The notes under the pieces: model-generated
What the model saw: the letters and a program-made list of their open reading frames with translations, nothing else
Told to the model about the DNA's origin: nothing
Databases searched by the model: none
Part shown: one piece after another, positions 62,881 through 64,000 of the stretch
Layout: every line of letters begins with the position of its first letter
Numbering within the stretch: the first letter of the stretch is position 1
From: Rhizobium sp. Pop5
GTDB lineage: Bacteria > Pseudomonadota > Alphaproteobacteria > Rhizobiales > Rhizobiaceae
Reading direction: 5' to 3'
Length of the DNA stretch: 64,000 nucleotides
NCBI RefSeq assembly: GCF_024721175.1
Contig: NZ_CP099402.1
Location: forward strand, 124,001-188,000
Position numbers and translations under genes: made by a program

Positions 62881-63023
62881 GAGGTCGCCCGAAAATCGCT
62901 GACACTTTTCGGCGTCATGGCCTAAAGCGCGTCGCGATCTTTCAGATTTGTTCCTCGCACTTTAGGTCCTTGTTTTTCCGCATGTCGTTGCCGCAAAACC
63001 TCTCACACTTTTGCGCGACATGC
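62881..63023. repeat. Rhizobial intergenic palindromic repeat (RIME-like)
   Basis: Three stem-loops lie in series: CGAAAA/TTTTCG (about 62890-62912), CCTAAAG/CTTTAGG (62921-62966), and GCATGTCG...GCAAAA paired with TTTTGC...CGACATGC (62980-63023). The wording (AAAGCGCGTCGCGATCTTTCAG, GCATGTCGTT, TTTTGCGCGACATGC) matches, from memory, a mosaic element scattered between genes in Rhizobium and Agrobacterium genomes. It sits between two convergent genes. Confidence 0.65.
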
Positions 63024-63024
63024 T

Positions 63025-64000
63025 CTAATCCTCACCCGCGGGCGGCTCCCAGCCGAAGACGCTGCGGCCGCCGAAATCGGAGGATTGGCGGAATTCGCCG
63101 GCGATAATTTCCTTGAGGTCGGGGCCGGTCACATAACGCTCCATCTGCCGGGACTGGTCGTCCAGCCGCTTCAGCGCCTGCAGTTCCTCCTCGCGCCCGA
63201 GCCTGCCTTTCCGCACCGCCGATTTCATCACGCCGATCGTCTCGTCATAGACCTTCAGCGGAACCGGAAACGGATGGCGGTCCTTGCCGCCATGGGCGAT
63301 CGAGAAGCGCGCCGGATCGGAAAAACGGCAGGGTGCGCCGTGCACGACCTCCGCCACCATCGCCAGCGCCTTCACCGTGCGGGCGCCGACGCCTGGGACG
63401 AGCAGCAACTCCTGGAAATCCGCCGGTCCGCGGTCGGCGGCAGCCGCCAGATTTCCGTGCAGGCGCCGCATGTTGACGTCGCTCTCGCGCACGTCGTGAT
63501 GGGCCGGCATGATGAGATGCGGCAGCATCGGCTGCTCGGCGGGCTCAGGCTCCGGCTCTTCGGCGCGCATCAGTGCCGCGGCCTCGCGGATGATGCGGTC
63601 GGGGCCGAGTGTGGCGAGCAGGTCGAGCTGGCCGCGCCGCGAGCGCTCCGCGCGCCTATCGGCGAGATTGACGATCTCGCCCTGGCTTCTGCCTTCGATC
63701 GCCGCATGCGGGGAGTCGACGAAGCTTTCGAGCCCTTCGGAGAGCCAGTGATAGCGCCGGGCCTGCCGCCGGTCGCCGTTCATGCCCTGCTGCACCACCA
63801 CCCAATGGCCGTCGTCGGCGACGATGAAGCCATGGAGATAGAGATCGAAACCGTCCTGCAGGGCGGCGCTGTCAACCTTGGCGATAAGGCGGCTCGTCGT
63901 TGCCAGCCCCTCCCCGTCGAGGCCGACGCGCTCACCGATCGAGACGAGCTCCTGCGGGGTCTTGCGCGAATGCGTACCGCGCCCGCCGCAGACATGCAGG
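63025..64000 (-). CDS. DUF763 protein (5' end outside the window)
   Basis: The frame is open to the window end; 324 residues are visible. The part nearest the edge reads LHVCGGRGTHSRKTPQELVSIGERVGLDGEGL, then ALQDGFDLYLHGFIVADDGHWVVVQQGMN, and later ELLLVPGVGARTVKALAMVAEVVHGAPCRFSDPARFSIAHGGKDRHPFPVP. The LVPGVGARTVKALAMVAE piece is a helix-hairpin-helix, and the HGGKDRHPFPVP block is diagnostic of DUF763. The family is thought to act on nucleic acids (it resembles endonuclease III-like helix-hairpin-helix proteins); no activity is established. Full length in relatives is about 400 residues. Confidence 0.9.
   Translation of the reverse strand, partial: LHVCGGRGTHSRKTPQELVSIGERVGLDGEGLATTSRLIAKVDSAALQDGFDLYLHGFIVADDGHWVVVQQGMNGDRRQARRYHWLSEGLESFVDSPHAAIEGRSQGEIVNLADRRAERSRRGQLDLLATLGPDRIIREAAALMRAEEPEPEPAEQPMLPHLIMPAHHDVRESDVNMRRLHGNLAAAADRGPADFQELLLVPGVGARTVKALAMVAEVVHGAPCRFSDPARFSIAHGGKDRHPFPVPLKVYDETIGVMKSAVRKGRLGREEELQALKRLDDQSRQMERYVTGPDLKEIIAGEFRQSSDFGGRSVFGWEPPAGED

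Overview
The window looks like part of a large plasmid or chromid of a Rhizobium etli/leguminosarum-type alphaproteobacterium. A complete repABC partition/replication operon lies on the minus strand at about 25.3-28.9 kb. Around it are a trehalose thuEFGKAB-type operon, several ABC uptake systems and many small rhizobial families (DUF1176, DUF4112, DUF4105, DUF763). The DNA is GC-rich. Most genes are packed in operons with 4-bp ATGA or GTGA overlaps. The genus is an inference from gene content and order.

Left part (1-10.4 kb): two different IS30-family transposases, one cut by the window edge, and an IS relic lead into a tight plus-strand operon. The operon encodes a degenerate acylphosphatase-like protein, a free-standing Rieske 2Fe-2S protein, a non-haem iron oxygenase catalytic subunit without Rieske ligands, a GST-like protein, an AtzB/8-oxoguanine-deaminase-type amidohydrolase, and a complete BMP-type nucleoside/purine ABC importer. 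The split oxygenase plus GST resembles the NdmC/NdmD/NdmE N7-demethylase of caffeine degraders. This is the most interesting candidate system here: an uncharacterised purine (perhaps methylpurine) uptake and oxidation pathway.

10.5-17.8 kb: small conserved genes (PhnA-domain, secreted proteins, TetR, DUF4112, DUF1176), a frameshifted chemoreceptor, and a short relic of a second repC 3' end. 17.8-25.3 kb: the thu operon (thuE, F, G, K, A, B) with divergent LacI-type thuR and a perfect operator palindrome; thuK carries a frameshift. 25.3-29.0 kb: repABC with a readable counter-transcribed RNA between repB and repC, an AT-rich candidate oriV inside repC, and a 12-bp inverted-repeat operator before repA.

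29-38 kb: a secreted protein, a VapBC toxin-antitoxin pair with its operator, an NmrA-like oxidoreductase, and a signalling cluster made of a MASE1 kinase with five PAS repeats followed by three response regulators (one frameshifted). 38-43 kb: ArsR, nitroreductase, FMN reductase, LysR with a divergent EamA exporter, and pirin.

43.5-59.7 kb: two divergent blocks around a FadR-type GntR regulator. Together they encode two Dpp/Opp-type ABC importers and four enzymes that fit an oxidative uronate route: uronate dehydrogenase, SMP-30 lactonase, an enolase-superfamily sugar-acid dehydratase and a DapA-family dehydratase/aldolase. 59.8-64 kb: a ParB-like small protein overlapping an integrase remnant, an EamA transporter, DUF4105 and DUF763 proteins, and a rhizobial intergenic palindromic repeat.

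Four genes (a chemoreceptor, thuK, a double-ATPase ABC protein and a FixJ-like regulator) are each broken by what looks like one missing base, usually in a short homopolymer. Sequencing error should be excluded before they are treated as pseudogenes.
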